A stretch of DNA of 64,000 nt from Ornithinimicrobium murale (GTDB lineage Bacteria; Actinomycetota; Actinomycetes; Actinomycetales; Dermatophilaceae): NCBI RefSeq assembly GCF_003352835.1, contig NZ_QLVD01000024.1, forward strand, positions 42,534-106,533, in the 5' to 3' direction. The first letter of the stretch is position 1. Each line of letters begins with the position of its first letter. A model generated the notes under the pieces. That model ran no database searches and was not told the DNA's origin. It saw nothing but the letters and a program-made list of their open reading frames with translations. The translations under genes and the position numbers were made by a program. This document shows, piece by piece, positions 10,946 to 18,244 of the stretch.

Positions 10946-11053
10946 GATCAGGTGCCCTGAGTCCATCAGGTGCCCTGAGTCGATCAGGCGCGGTGAGTCG
11001 GTCAGGTGCCCTGAGTCGATCAGGCGCGGTGAGTCGATCAGGTGCGCTCGGGT
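10946..11053. repeat. Six 18-bp tandem repeats
   Basis: Six head-to-tail 18-bp units with consensus GATCAGGTGCCCTGAGTC fill the gap between the membrane protein and lgt, and the last unit covers the lgt stop codon. Adjacent units contain the short palindrome CTCAG-GTGCC-CTGAG, so the array can form stem-loops. It lies between convergent genes. Confidence 0.85.
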
Positions 11054-12024
11054 GGTGCTCCCTCGTCGACCGCCGATGACTCCGCGCGACCAGGATCGTT
11101 TCCGGCTGGCTCCGCACCGTCCGGGTCGGTGTGGTCCGGGTCGGTGTGGTCCGAGCCGGTGTGGTCCGAGGCGGTGTGGTCCGAGTCGGTGTGGTCCGGG
11201 CCGCCGACCCCCGCGCGTTCCACCCATGGCTCGCGCCCCTTGCGCAGGCTGTGGGCGATCGCGAAGAGCAACAGGCCCGCGACGATGAACGCCACCGCCG
11301 TGACCTGATTGGTGCGCAACGGACCCACCATGTAGCTGAAGTCGGTGCGGATCCCCTCGATCCAGAACCTGCCAGAGCCGTAGATCACCATGTAGAGCGC
11401 GAACAGCTTGCCCCAGCCGAGCTGGAACTTCCGGTCGATCCACAGCAGCGCCAGACAGCCGAGGGCGTTCCACGTCAGTTCATAGAGGAAGGTCGGCTGG
11501 AAGGTCTCGACGTCGCGGTGCTCAGCCGGTCTGCGATCGGGGGCGATCTCCAGGCCCAGCGGGCCATCGTCCGGCCCGCCGAAGAGCTCCTGGTTGAACC
11601 AGTTGCCGAGTCGACCGACCGCCTGGGCCAGGATCAGGCCTGGGGCCAGCGAGTCGGCGAACGCGGTGATCCGCGCACCGCGGCGCCAGCACACGAACAG
11701 CGCACCCAGGCCGCCGCCGATGACGGCGCCGAAGATGGCGATCCCGCCCTCCCAGATGTAGAGCGCGCTGATCGGATCGCGGCCCTCCCCGAAGTAGTCC
11801 TCCCAGTGCGTTGCCACGTGGTAGATACGGGCCCCGACGATGCCGGAGGGGATCGCGACGATGGCGATCGACTCGAAGGTGTCGGCCAGCCCTCCACGGG
11901 CGACCCAGCGCGTGCGACCGATGAACCAGGCAAGGATCATGCCGGCCAGGAGGCACAGCGCATAGAAGCGGATGGTGAGCGGGCCCAGTTGGAACTGGCT
12001 GATGTCCGGGCTGGGGATCGACAT
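11038..12024 (-). CDS. lgt: Prolipoprotein diacylglyceryl transferase
   Basis: Membrane enzyme that attaches diacylglyceryl to the lipobox cysteine of prolipoproteins. From ATG 12024 it is 328 aa with about seven membrane helices. The signature GRLGNWFNQELFG is at 137-149, and H69 in GARIYHV corresponds to an essential family residue. The last 60 residues are a cytoplasmic tail rich in Asp/His/Thr with five DHT-type pentapeptides, encoded by a 15-bp tandem repeat. An in-frame ATG 18 bp upstream is the alternative start. Confidence 0.95.
   Translation of the reverse strand: MSIPSPDISQFQLGPLTIRFYALCLLAGMILAWFIGRTRWVARGGLADTFESIAIVAIPSGIVGARIYHVATHWEDYFGEGRDPISALYIWEGGIAIFGAVIGGGLGALFVCWRRGARITAFADSLAPGLILAQAVGRLGNWFNQELFGGPDDGPLGLEIAPDRRPAEHRDVETFQPTFLYELTWNALGCLALLWIDRKFQLGWGKLFALYMVIYGSGRFWIEGIRTDFSYMVGPLRTNQVTAVAFIVAGLLLFAIAHSLRKGREPWVERAGVGGPDHTDSDHTASDHTGSDHTDPDHTDPDGAEPAGNDPGRAESSAVDEGAPPERT
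11121..11195 (-). repeat. 15-bp tandem repeat inside lgt
   Basis: Five in-frame 15-bp units (plus-strand consensus CCGGGTCGGTGTGGT) encode pentapeptides of the type DHTDS/DHTDP in the lgt tail. The reading frame is preserved, so copy number can change without breaking the enzyme. Confidence 0.85.
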
Positions 12025-12105
12025 GATCACACGACCCATCATGCTGGATCACGCGCCGCACACCGAAACCCGCCCCGGTCCTACCACCGCACCTATCCTG
12101 GGGAA

Positions 12106-12486
12106 GTGACCGGATCGCCCTCCCTGATCGGCATGTGGACCCTGCCGCACCGCGTGGCAGCGGTGGCCACCATGCTGGTCCACCTCGCCTTCTCCGTGGT
12201 CGTGGTCCTCGGCGGCTTCCTCGCCTGGTTTCAGCCGTGGGTGCTCTGGCTGCACCTCCCCGCGCTGGCGTGGGGCCTGGCCGGGCAGGTCCGTGATCTG
12301 CCGTGCCCGTTGACCACCCTGGAGAACCACTCGCGCCGGCGTGGCGGGTGGCTGCCCCTGACCGAGACCGGCTTCATCGACCACTACTTCACCGGGGTCC
12401 TCTATCCCGTGTCCTGGAAGCCGTGGATGCCGTTCCTGGTCCTGACCGTCGTGCTGGTCTCGTGGGCCGGCCTGCTCATTTCCTAG
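12106..12486 (+). CDS. DUF2784 family membrane protein
   Basis: 126-aa membrane protein matching the DUF2784 family by its layout: three or four helices, a LPCPLTTLENHSRR motif after helix 2, and a GFIDHYFTGVLYP stretch. Function unknown. The GTG start at 12106 follows a TGGGGAA ribosome binding site. The stop overlaps the stop of the convergent XRE-cupin regulator by three bases. Confidence 0.82.
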   Translation: MTGSPSLIGMWTLPHRVAAVATMLVHLAFSVVVVLGGFLAWFQPWVLWLHLPALAWGLAGQVRDLPCPLTTLENHSRRRGGWLPLTETGFIDHYFTGVLYPVSWKPWMPFLVLTVVLVSWAGLLIS

Positions 12487-13070
12487 CGGTCCTGCTGGGT
12501 CGTCGCCCGCAGATGGGCGCGCTCCCCCTGCTTTCCGACCAGGCTGAGGAACTCGACGGGGCCCGCGCTCGTCGCGCCGAACCAGTGCGGTGTGCGCGTG
12601 TCGAACTCGGCCGCTTCGCCCGGCGTGAGGACGAGGTCGTGCTCACCGAGCACCAGCCGGAGCCGACCGCTGAGCACGAACGCCCAGTCGTAGCCCTCGT
12701 GGCTACGCAGCACCGGCTCGTCCCCCTCCCGTCCGGCGGGCAGGACGAACTTGTAGGCCTGGATGCCTCCCGGTCGGCGACTCAGCGGCAGGACCGTGCT
12801 CCCGTCCGTGGTGCGGAGCGGCCTGAGGTTGATGCGCGGATCTCCCGTGGGTGGAGCGTCGACGAGCTCATCCAGGGTGACCCCGTGTGACCGGGCCAGG
12901 GGCAACAGCTGCTCCAGTGTCGGACGACGCAGACCGGCCTCGAGCCGGGAGAGCGTGCTCGTCGAGATCCCGGTCTCCTCGGCCAGGTCGCTCAACGTGA
13001 CGTCACGCCGCTGGCGCAGCTCCCGGAGTCTCGGCCCCACGGCGTCCAGTGTTTTGGCGGTGGTATCCAT
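12483..13070 (-). CDS. XRE-cupin transcriptional regulator
   Basis: 195-aa regulator with an N-terminal helix-turn-helix of the XRE type (about 14-68, DLAEETGISTSTLSRLEAG) and a C-terminal cupin sensor domain (about 105-180, with SHEGYDWAFVLSGRLRL). The cupin probably binds a small ligand, unknown here. ATG 13070 is 10 bp from two perfect TTGCCA palindromes in the divergent promoter region. I infer that it represses itself and the reductase-methyltransferase pair on the other strand. Confidence 0.88.
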   Translation of the reverse strand: MDTTAKTLDAVGPRLRELRQRRDVTLSDLAEETGISTSTLSRLEAGLRRPTLEQLLPLARSHGVTLDELVDAPPTGDPRINLRPLRTTDGSTVLPLSRRPGGIQAYKFVLPAGREGDEPVLRSHEGYDWAFVLSGRLRLVLGEHDLVLTPGEAAEFDTRTPHWFGATSAGPVEFLSLVGKQGERAHLRATTQQDR

Positions 13071-13079
13071 GCCGCTATT

Positions 13080-13115
13080 TTGCCATTTGGCAACTCTACT
13101 TGCCAACTGTGGCAA
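13080..13115. promoter_or_regulatory. Double palindromic operator between divergent genes
   Basis: Two perfect inverted repeats, TTGCCA-TT-TGGCAA (13080-13093) and TTGCCA-ACTG-TGGCAA (13100-13115), begin exactly 20 bp apart, about two helical turns. They lie directly before the XRE-cupin start and upstream of the reductase gene. Two dimers of the XRE protein could bind on one face of the helix. Binding by this protein is inference. Confidence 0.7.
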
Positions 13116-13186
13116 CGGCGGGACACCATCGTGCAGAACGCGCACGCGGCCTGCGTGCGAAGGCGAACGAGCAGGGAGTGTGGGAT

Positions 13187-14158
13187 ATGTCGGTTCACGA
13201 GGAAGGGCTGCGTGACGTGGTGGTCGTGGGCGGGGGTGCGGCCGGGCTCAGCGCAGCCCTGACGCTTTCCAGAGCGCGACAAGCGGTGACAGTCATTGAC
13301 GCCGGAGCACCGCGCAACGCCCCGGCCGAGGGAGTGCACGGCCTGCTGGGCCTGGAGGGCATCAGCCCGGTCGAACTGCTGCGGCGGGGACGGGAAGAGG
13401 TGCGCGGCTACGGCGGCGAGATCGTCACCGGCGAGGTGGTGGACGTGGAGCGCACGGCCACCGGCTTCACGCTCAGGACACGAAACGGTGCCTCGTTCGG
13501 GGCACGGCGCCTGGTCATCGCCACCGGCCTGGTCGACGAGCTGCCGGAGGTGCCTGGTGTGCGTGAGCAGTGGGGCCGCGGCGTGCTGCACTGCCCGTTC
13601 TGCCACGGCTGGGAGGTGCGCGACCGCCGCATCGGCATCCTGGTCACCGGTCCCCAGTCGGTGCACAAGGCGTTCCTGTTCCGGCAGTGGAGCGCCGACG
13701 TGGTGCTGTTCTCCAACGACCACGAGCTCGAGCCGCAGGAGCAGAGTCAACTGGCGGCACTCGGCGTTGCCGTGATCGACGGCACTGTCACCGGGCTGGA
13801 CGTCGAGGGGGACGCGCTCCGGGGAGTGCGCCTGGCCGACGGACGCGCCATCGATGTGGACGCCATCGTGGTGGCGACCCGGATGGTCGCACGCACCGAA
13901 CCGTTCGAGGGCATCGGCCTTGAGCCGACCGAGCACCCGATGGGGGCGTTCATCGAGGCGGATGAGTTCGGCAGGAGCACCGTTCCCGGTGTGTGGGTCG
14001 CCGGAAACGCGAGCGATCTGGGCGCTCAGGTGAGCCATGCGGTCGCCGCGGGCACCCGCGCCGCGCAGCACCTCATCTCCGAGGTTGTCATGGCCGGCCT
14101 GGCGCCGATCGACGCCCCAGTCCCGGCATCGTCCGAGCCAGCCCAGGAAGGAGCCTGA
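13187..14158 (+). CDS. Thioredoxin-reductase-like FAD oxidoreductase
   Basis: 323-aa flavoprotein of the thioredoxin reductase fold. The FAD-binding GGGAAG is at 15-20, ATG(L) at 112-114 closes the first FAD part, and the redox motif C136-P-F-C139 replaces the CATC of classical TrxB. The NADPH-binding GxGxxA/G is weak here (LVTGPQSVH), so nicotinamide use is uncertain. Start at ATG 13187 with GCAGGGAG before it. Similar proteins are often found beside an XRE regulator and a methyltransferase, as here. The physiological substrate is unknown. Confidence 0.88.
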   Translation: MSVHEEGLRDVVVVGGGAAGLSAALTLSRARQAVTVIDAGAPRNAPAEGVHGLLGLEGISPVELLRRGREEVRGYGGEIVTGEVVDVERTATGFTLRTRNGASFGARRLVIATGLVDELPEVPGVREQWGRGVLHCPFCHGWEVRDRRIGILVTGPQSVHKAFLFRQWSADVVLFSNDHELEPQEQSQLAALGVAVIDGTVTGLDVEGDALRGVRLADGRAIDVDAIVVATRMVARTEPFEGIGLEPTEHPMGAFIEADEFGRSTVPGVWVAGNASDLGAQVSHAVAAGTRAAQHLISEVVMAGLAPIDAPVPASSEPAQEGA

Positions 14159-14928
14159 TGGAACACTCCTTCAGCAAGGACTACTGGGATGAGATCTGGC
14201 AGGGAGACCGGCGTGGCCCCATGAGCGTGAGTCCGCCCAATCCGCACCTGCTGACCGAGGTCGCCGACCTGCGGCCCGGCACGGCGCTCGACGCCGGGTG
14301 TGGAGCCGGCGCGGAGGCAGTGTGGCTCGCCTCCCAGGGGTGGCGCGTCCTCGGGGCCGACGTCTCGCAGGCCGCCCTGGCGCTCGCTCAGGACAGAGCG
14401 GCGGCCAACGGTGTCGGGGACCTGGTGACCTGGGTCCGGGCCGACCTCTCCACCTGGGAGCCGACCGAGCAGTTCGACCTGGTCACCACTCACTACGCCC
14501 ATCCGGCCATGCCGCAGGTGGAGTTCTACGAACGCCTCGCCACCTGGGTGGCCCCCGGCGGCACTCTGCTCATCGTCGGCCACCTGCACCACAGTCCCGA
14601 CGACGGCCAGGACCAGCCGGGCCACGGGCACCCGCCCGGCGGTGAGCACCAGAACCACGGTAACCACCAGAACCGCGATGACCAGCGGAACCACGATGAC
14701 CACCAGAACCACGATGACCACCAGAACCACGGTGAGCACCAGCACGCAAAGCACGAGACCCGGCCGCCGGCGGAGGCCTCGGCGACAGCTGCCACCATCA
14801 CGGCCGTGCTGAGCTCGGCCAGCTGGGACATCGTCACCGCGGAGGAGTCACATCGCGCTATGACGGGCCCGAACGGCGCCGAGACCACGATCCATGATGT
14901 CGTGGTCAGGGCAACACATCACACATGA
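14158..14928 (+). CDS. Class I SAM-dependent methyltransferase
   Basis: 256-aa methyltransferase. Motif I is DAGCGAGAEAVWLAS, preceded by an N-terminal SFSKDYWDEIWQG as in TehB-like enzymes, and motif IV is DLVTTHYAHP. Between the GHLHHS strand and the C-terminal part lies a Gly/His/Asn/Asp/Gln insert (about residues 142-200), including six hexapeptide repeats of the type DHQNHD. It overlaps the reductase stop by one base (TGATG), so the two are co-translated. The histidine-rich insert might bind metal; this is speculation. Confidence 0.87.
   Translation: MEHSFSKDYWDEIWQGDRRGPMSVSPPNPHLLTEVADLRPGTALDAGCGAGAEAVWLASQGWRVLGADVSQAALALAQDRAAANGVGDLVTWVRADLSTWEPTEQFDLVTTHYAHPAMPQVEFYERLATWVAPGGTLLIVGHLHHSPDDGQDQPGHGHPPGGEHQNHGNHQNRDDQRNHDDHQNHDDHQNHGEHQHAKHETRPPAEASATAATITAVLSSASWDIVTAEESHRAMTGPNGAETTIHDVVVRATHHT
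14644..14751 (+). repeat. 18-bp repeat coding a His-rich insert
   Basis: Six in-frame 18-bp units (consensus GACCACCAGAACCACGAT) encode residues 163-198 of the methyltransferase. The last unit diverges. The array adds about 36 residues at a surface loop position of the fold. Confidence 0.85.
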
Positions 14929-14950
14929 GCCTTCTGCGATGAGGTGAGAG

Positions 14951-15481
14951 TCAGCGCTCCAGGGTGCGGGTCCAGGTCGCCATCTGCAGCACATACCCCT
15001 TGCGTTCGCGACGCTGCAGTGGACTCGGTGCCAGGCTGAAACCAGCGGCAACAGCGCTGCGCTGGCTCGCGGTGTTCCCGGTCGCGATCACCAGACGGCT
15101 CATCTGGTAGCCGGCGCTGACCGCCACCGGGAAGAGTGCCAGGACAGCCCGAGCCGCCAACCCCTGACCCCGATGCTCCTGGCCCACAGCGAAGGCGAAC
15201 TCGCAACCGGTCGCGGTCTCGGTCGGGAACAGCAGCACCTCGCCCATCGGCGCTCCTCCATCGTGGGTGATCGCCAACGCCAGGGTGCCACCCTCGCGTG
15301 CCTCACGCGCTTGCCGGACGTAGTCGGTCGCGACGTCCGTGTCGAACGGCTGCGGAAGTGGTGTCCAGCGGTCCATCTCGTCCGTGTTGAACAGGGTGAC
15401 CATCGTCGGGATGTCCGCATCGGTCCAGTCCCGCAGGACAAGCCCCTGCCCGCGCACCGGCGTCAGTCCGTCCCAGTCCAC
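14951..15481 (-). CDS. GNAT family N-acetyltransferase
   Basis: 176-aa acetyltransferase of the RimJ/RimL type. The acetyl-CoA pyrophosphate-binding motif A is QEHRGQGLAARA (101-112), followed by the ATGNTASQRSAVAAGF motif B. The substrate is not predictable. The GTG start shares one base with the stop of the upstream HutD-like gene (TAGTG), indicating an operon of three genes (DinB-like, HutD-like, GNAT). Confidence 0.87.
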   Translation of the reverse strand: MDWDGLTPVRGQGLVLRDWTDADIPTMVTLFNTDEMDRWTPLPQPFDTDVATDYVRQAREAREGGTLALAITHDGGAPMGEVLLFPTETATGCEFAFAVGQEHRGQGLAARAVLALFPVAVSAGYQMSRLVIATGNTASQRSAVAAGFSLAPSPLQRRERKGYVLQMATWTRTLER

Positions 15482-16101
15482 TAGGAGCCGACCGTGATCA
15501 CAACGCAGGGGGCACCGCGAAGGGCCACCGGCTCAGTGGTGTCCAGGACGTCATACCGCGCGAGCCTCCAGGTCTGGCCGTCACCGCCGCTGGCGGTGAA
15601 CCCGTCCTCCAGCGCGACCACCAGCCGGCGTGCGCCGCCCTTGACAGGGCCGAGACGGGTGTCTCCCGCCTGCCCGGCTCCCCCATCGTGGACCACGACC
15701 TGGCCGCTGGCCCGGCCACGGCGGGTCATCAGGTTCAGGGCCCTGGTCGGGCCGTCCGGCAGGCGGGCCGTCACGGACTGCTCCCCTGGGAAGTGGTGGG
15801 GCCGGCGCTCGACGAGCACGGTCTCCCCCGCCGCGCTCGCCAGCACCATCGACCCGCCCTCGAGCAGCGTGAGGACCCGATCGACCCCGGGAAACGCCGA
15901 GAAGGGACCCGGCGCCTCGATGTCGGCGATGCTCACCCGCCAGTCGAAGGTGCTCGGGCCGCTGGTCCCAGGTGCGGTTGCGACAGCTCGGGTGAGACCA
16001 CCCCCGTTCTGCCAGGGGGTGGTCTCCGCGTCCACCCAGCGGGTCACCGTGGATCGGGGTGTCACCAGGTCCGCAGCCTGGTGTGCCTTGCGCTGATGCA
16101 T
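15481..16101 (-). CDS. HutD/Ves family protein
   Basis: 206-aa cupin-like protein of the HutD family. The hallmark TPWQNGGGLTRAVA is near the N-terminus, followed by DWRVSIADIEAPGPFSAFPG and a VLTLLEGGSM strand. HutD of Pseudomonas is linked to histidine utilisation, and Ves is a cold-responsive homologue in E. coli. No hut genes are nearby, so the role here is unknown. ATG 16101 overlaps the DinB-like stop by one base. Confidence 0.85.
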   Translation of the reverse strand: MHQRKAHQAADLVTPRSTVTRWVDAETTPWQNGGGLTRAVATAPGTSGPSTFDWRVSIADIEAPGPFSAFPGVDRVLTLLEGGSMVLASAAGETVLVERRPHHFPGEQSVTARLPDGPTRALNLMTRRGRASGQVVVHDGGAGQAGDTRLGPVKGGARRLVVALEDGFTASGGDGQTWRLARYDVLDTTEPVALRGAPCVVITVGS

Positions 16102-16586
16102 CAGTCGACGACCAGATGCTGGTGTCCGTCGATACCTTCGCGGACCATGTCCAGGTGGCCCGCGTGGGTGGCGGTCTCGACGAGGAGCCTGAGCAGGCAC
16201 TGGCGAGCATCCGCGAACGGTGGGAAAGGGAACACGTCCTCCGGTGGCCACCAGCACGGCGGAGCGTCGAGATCCACCCCTGCCAGCACGGCGTCGGAGC
16301 GGTGTGACCAGTGCCGGTACAGCTCCACCGTCTCAAGGCCAGAGGTCACCGGGACCTTCCAGCCGTCGGTGATCAGGGCCATCGCTTCGTCATCACCACC
16401 AAGGATGGCACTGGCCCAGAAGATCTCATCGTCGTAGGTCAGATGGTTCAGGAGCTGGGCGATAGACCAGCCTGAGGCAGCGATGGTGCGGGTCAGGTGG
16501 GCATCGTGCAGCCCGTCCACGGTGGCCAGCACATGACGTCGTTCGGACTCCAGCTGCGCCAGGAGCGCGGACCGTTCTCGCGTCAT
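16101..16586 (-). CDS. DinB/DUF664 family protein
   Basis: 161-aa four-helix DinB-fold protein, probably metal-binding through His residues spaced along the bundle: the NHLTYDDE helix, HWSHRS and the final THAGHLDMVREGIDG, a typical DUF664/DinB ending. The family includes thiol-dependent transferases using mycothiol or bacillithiol; specificity here is unknown. The start at ATG 16586 is the one giving the standard family length. Confidence 0.83.
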   Translation of the reverse strand: MTRERSALLAQLESERRHVLATVDGLHDAHLTRTIAASGWSIAQLLNHLTYDDEIFWASAILGGDDEAMALITDGWKVPVTSGLETVELYRHWSHRSDAVLAGVDLDAPPCWWPPEDVFPFPPFADARQCLLRLLVETATHAGHLDMVREGIDGHQHLVVD

Positions 16587-16640
16587 CACAGCACCGTACG
16601 CGCGATCAGCCCGCTGTGGGACAGGCAACGCCGCCCCGGC

Positions 16641-17363
16641 TCAGCCGTGCCGCCGGCGCAGCTCTGTCTCAACGTCGGCCAGTCCCAGTCCACGACTGCG
16701 CAGCAGCACCAGCAGGTGATAGATCAGGTCGGCCGACTCCCCGACGAGTTCGGGGTCCTCCTGCACGACCGCGGCGAGGGCGGTCTCCACACCCTCCTCA
16801 CCGACCTTCTGAGCCACGCGGCGGATGCCACCCTCGAGCAACGAGGTGGTGTAGGACCCTTCAGGCCGCTCTCGGTCGCGACGCAGCACGATCTGCTCCA
16901 GGTCCGCGAGGAAGGAGCCGACCTCGGACCCTCCCTGTCGAGCCTCCGAACGAGCCGGTCCGACCTCGAACCCTCCCTGTCGGTCGTCCGAACCGGCCGG
17001 TCCGACCTCGGAACCTGCCCGCGCAGCCTCGAAGCAGGACTCGGCGCCGGTGTGGCAGGTCGCACCGTCGGGCGCACACAGCAGCAGGACCGTGTCCCGG
17101 TCGCAGTCGACCTGGACCGCCGCGACACGAAGGTAGTTGCCACTGGTGGCGCCCTTGACCCACTGCTCCTGTCTGCTCCTGCTGTAGAACGTGGCCAGGC
17201 CGGTCACCAAGGTGGCGCTGAGTGCCTCGGCATCCTGATAGCCGACCATCAGCACCCGACCCGTGCTCACGTGCTGCACCACGGCGGGCAGCAGCCCGCC
17301 CTGCTTGGCGAAGTCAAGGTCAGCGACGCCCAGACCATCGGGCAGCTGCAGCGAGCCGCTCAT
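16641..17363 (-). CDS. hisIE: Bifunctional phosphoribosyl-AMP cyclohydrolase / phosphoribosyl-ATP pyrophosphatase
   Basis: 240-aa fusion catalysing steps 3 and 2 of histidine synthesis. HisI domain, 1-112, with Zn ligands C87, C103 and C110. HisE domain, about 150-240, with EEGVETALAAV of the MazG-like pyrophosphatase fold. The linker (117-149) is built from a repeated 14-residue unit (EVGPA-type). A fused hisIE is the gammaproteobacterial form; actinobacteria normally carry separate hisI and hisE. Last gene of the his operon, with an ATGA overlap to hisF. Confidence 0.95.
   Translation of the reverse strand: MSGSLQLPDGLGVADLDFAKQGGLLPAVVQHVSTGRVLMVGYQDAEALSATLVTGLATFYSRSRQEQWVKGATSGNYLRVAAVQVDCDRDTVLLLCAPDGATCHTGAESCFEAARAGSEVGPAGSDDRQGGFEVGPARSEARQGGSEVGSFLADLEQIVLRRDRERPEGSYTTSLLEGGIRRVAQKVGEEGVETALAAVVQEDPELVGESADLIYHLLVLLRSRGLGLADVETELRRRHG
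16923..17006 (-). repeat. 42-bp repeat in the hisIE linker
   Basis: Two 42-bp units (16923-16964 and 16965-17006) plus the start of a third encode the 14-aa linker repeat between the HisI and HisE domains. Units differ by several substitutions, and the frame is kept. Confidence 0.8.
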
Positions 17364-18244
17364 GCGGTGGTGCCCTCCATCGACGTCGGTGTGCCCGCGG
17401 TCGGTGAGCTACGCGGGATGCGGGGTGGCGTGGTCGGCGGTGTGCGTGGACCCCCGACGGGGACGGGGTCGTCCATTCGCACCTCGATGCCTGCCTCGCC
17501 CAAGCGCTCCTTGAGGTCCCGGATCGCCAGCTCCCCGGAGTGGAAGACTCCGGCCGCCAGGGCCCCGTCCACGTCAGCGTCGCGGAAGACGTCAATGAAA
17601 TGCTGCGCACTGCCTGCACCGCCGGAGGCGATCAGCGGGACCTGGCACACCTGGCGGACCGCACGGAGCTGCTCCACGTCATAGCCCCGCCGCACGCCGT
17701 CGGACCCCATGGCGTTGAGCACCACCTCCCCGGCGCCGAGCTCCTGCACCCGCTCGACCCAGGCGAGGGTGGTGGTCTCCAGGGCGCGGGTGGCGTCCGG
17801 GTCACCCGTCAGCTGCCGGATGCGCCACTGCCCGTCCTCGTCGCGCAGGCTGTCGACGCCCACCACGACGCACTGGGTCCCGAACTCGCGGGCCAGCTCA
17901 CCGACCAGCTCTGGCCGCCGGGTCGCCGGGGTGTTCACCGAGACCTTGTCGGCACCGGCCAGCAGCACCGCGCGGGCGTCCTCGACCGAGCTGATGCCTC
18001 CGGCGACACAGAACGGGATGTCGATCTCGCGGGCGACCCGGTCGATCCAGTCCAGGTCCACCCGACGCCCCTGCGGGCTGGCCGTGATGTCGTAGAAGAC
18101 CAGCTCGTCCACGCCCTCGGCGCTGTAGCGCGCGGCCAGCTCGGTGATGCCACCCATGTCCTGGTGATCGCGGAACCTGGTGCCCTTGACGACCCGTCCA
18201 TCGCTGACGTCGAGGCAGGCGATCACCCTGCGCGCCAGCGTCAC
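17360..18244 (-). CDS. hisF: Imidazole glycerol phosphate synthase subunit HisF
   Basis: Cyclase subunit (TIM barrel), 294 aa, forming IGP and AICAR with ammonia from HisH. Catalytic D12 is in ACLDVSDGRVVKG, and D131 is in VVGVDSLRD. FCVAGGISS and ASGGAGS are phosphate-binding loops. The barrel ends near residue 257. A 36-residue Pro/Thr/Ser-rich tail follows that HisF normally lacks. GTG start overlapping hisA (GTGA). Confidence 0.96.
   Translation of the reverse strand: MTLARRVIACLDVSDGRVVKGTRFRDHQDMGGITELAARYSAEGVDELVFYDITASPQGRRVDLDWIDRVAREIDIPFCVAGGISSVEDARAVLLAGADKVSVNTPATRRPELVGELAREFGTQCVVVGVDSLRDEDGQWRIRQLTGDPDATRALETTTLAWVERVQELGAGEVVLNAMGSDGVRRGYDVEQLRAVRQVCQVPLIASGGAGSAQHFIDVFRDADVDGALAAGVFHSGELAIRDLKERLGEAGIEVRMDDPVPVGGPRTPPTTPPRIPRSSPTAGTPTSMEGTTA

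Noticed and set aside
10946..11053. CRISPR array
   Set aside because: The 18-bp units are directly tandem without unique spacers, and no cas gene is near. The 32-bp arrays likewise have spacers of about 10 bp only and occur in two to four units.
14026..14754. Minus-strand frame with a long Val/Leu-rich stretch resembling a membrane protein
   Set aside because: It is the antisense reading of the His/Asn-rich 18-bp repeat in the methyltransferase.
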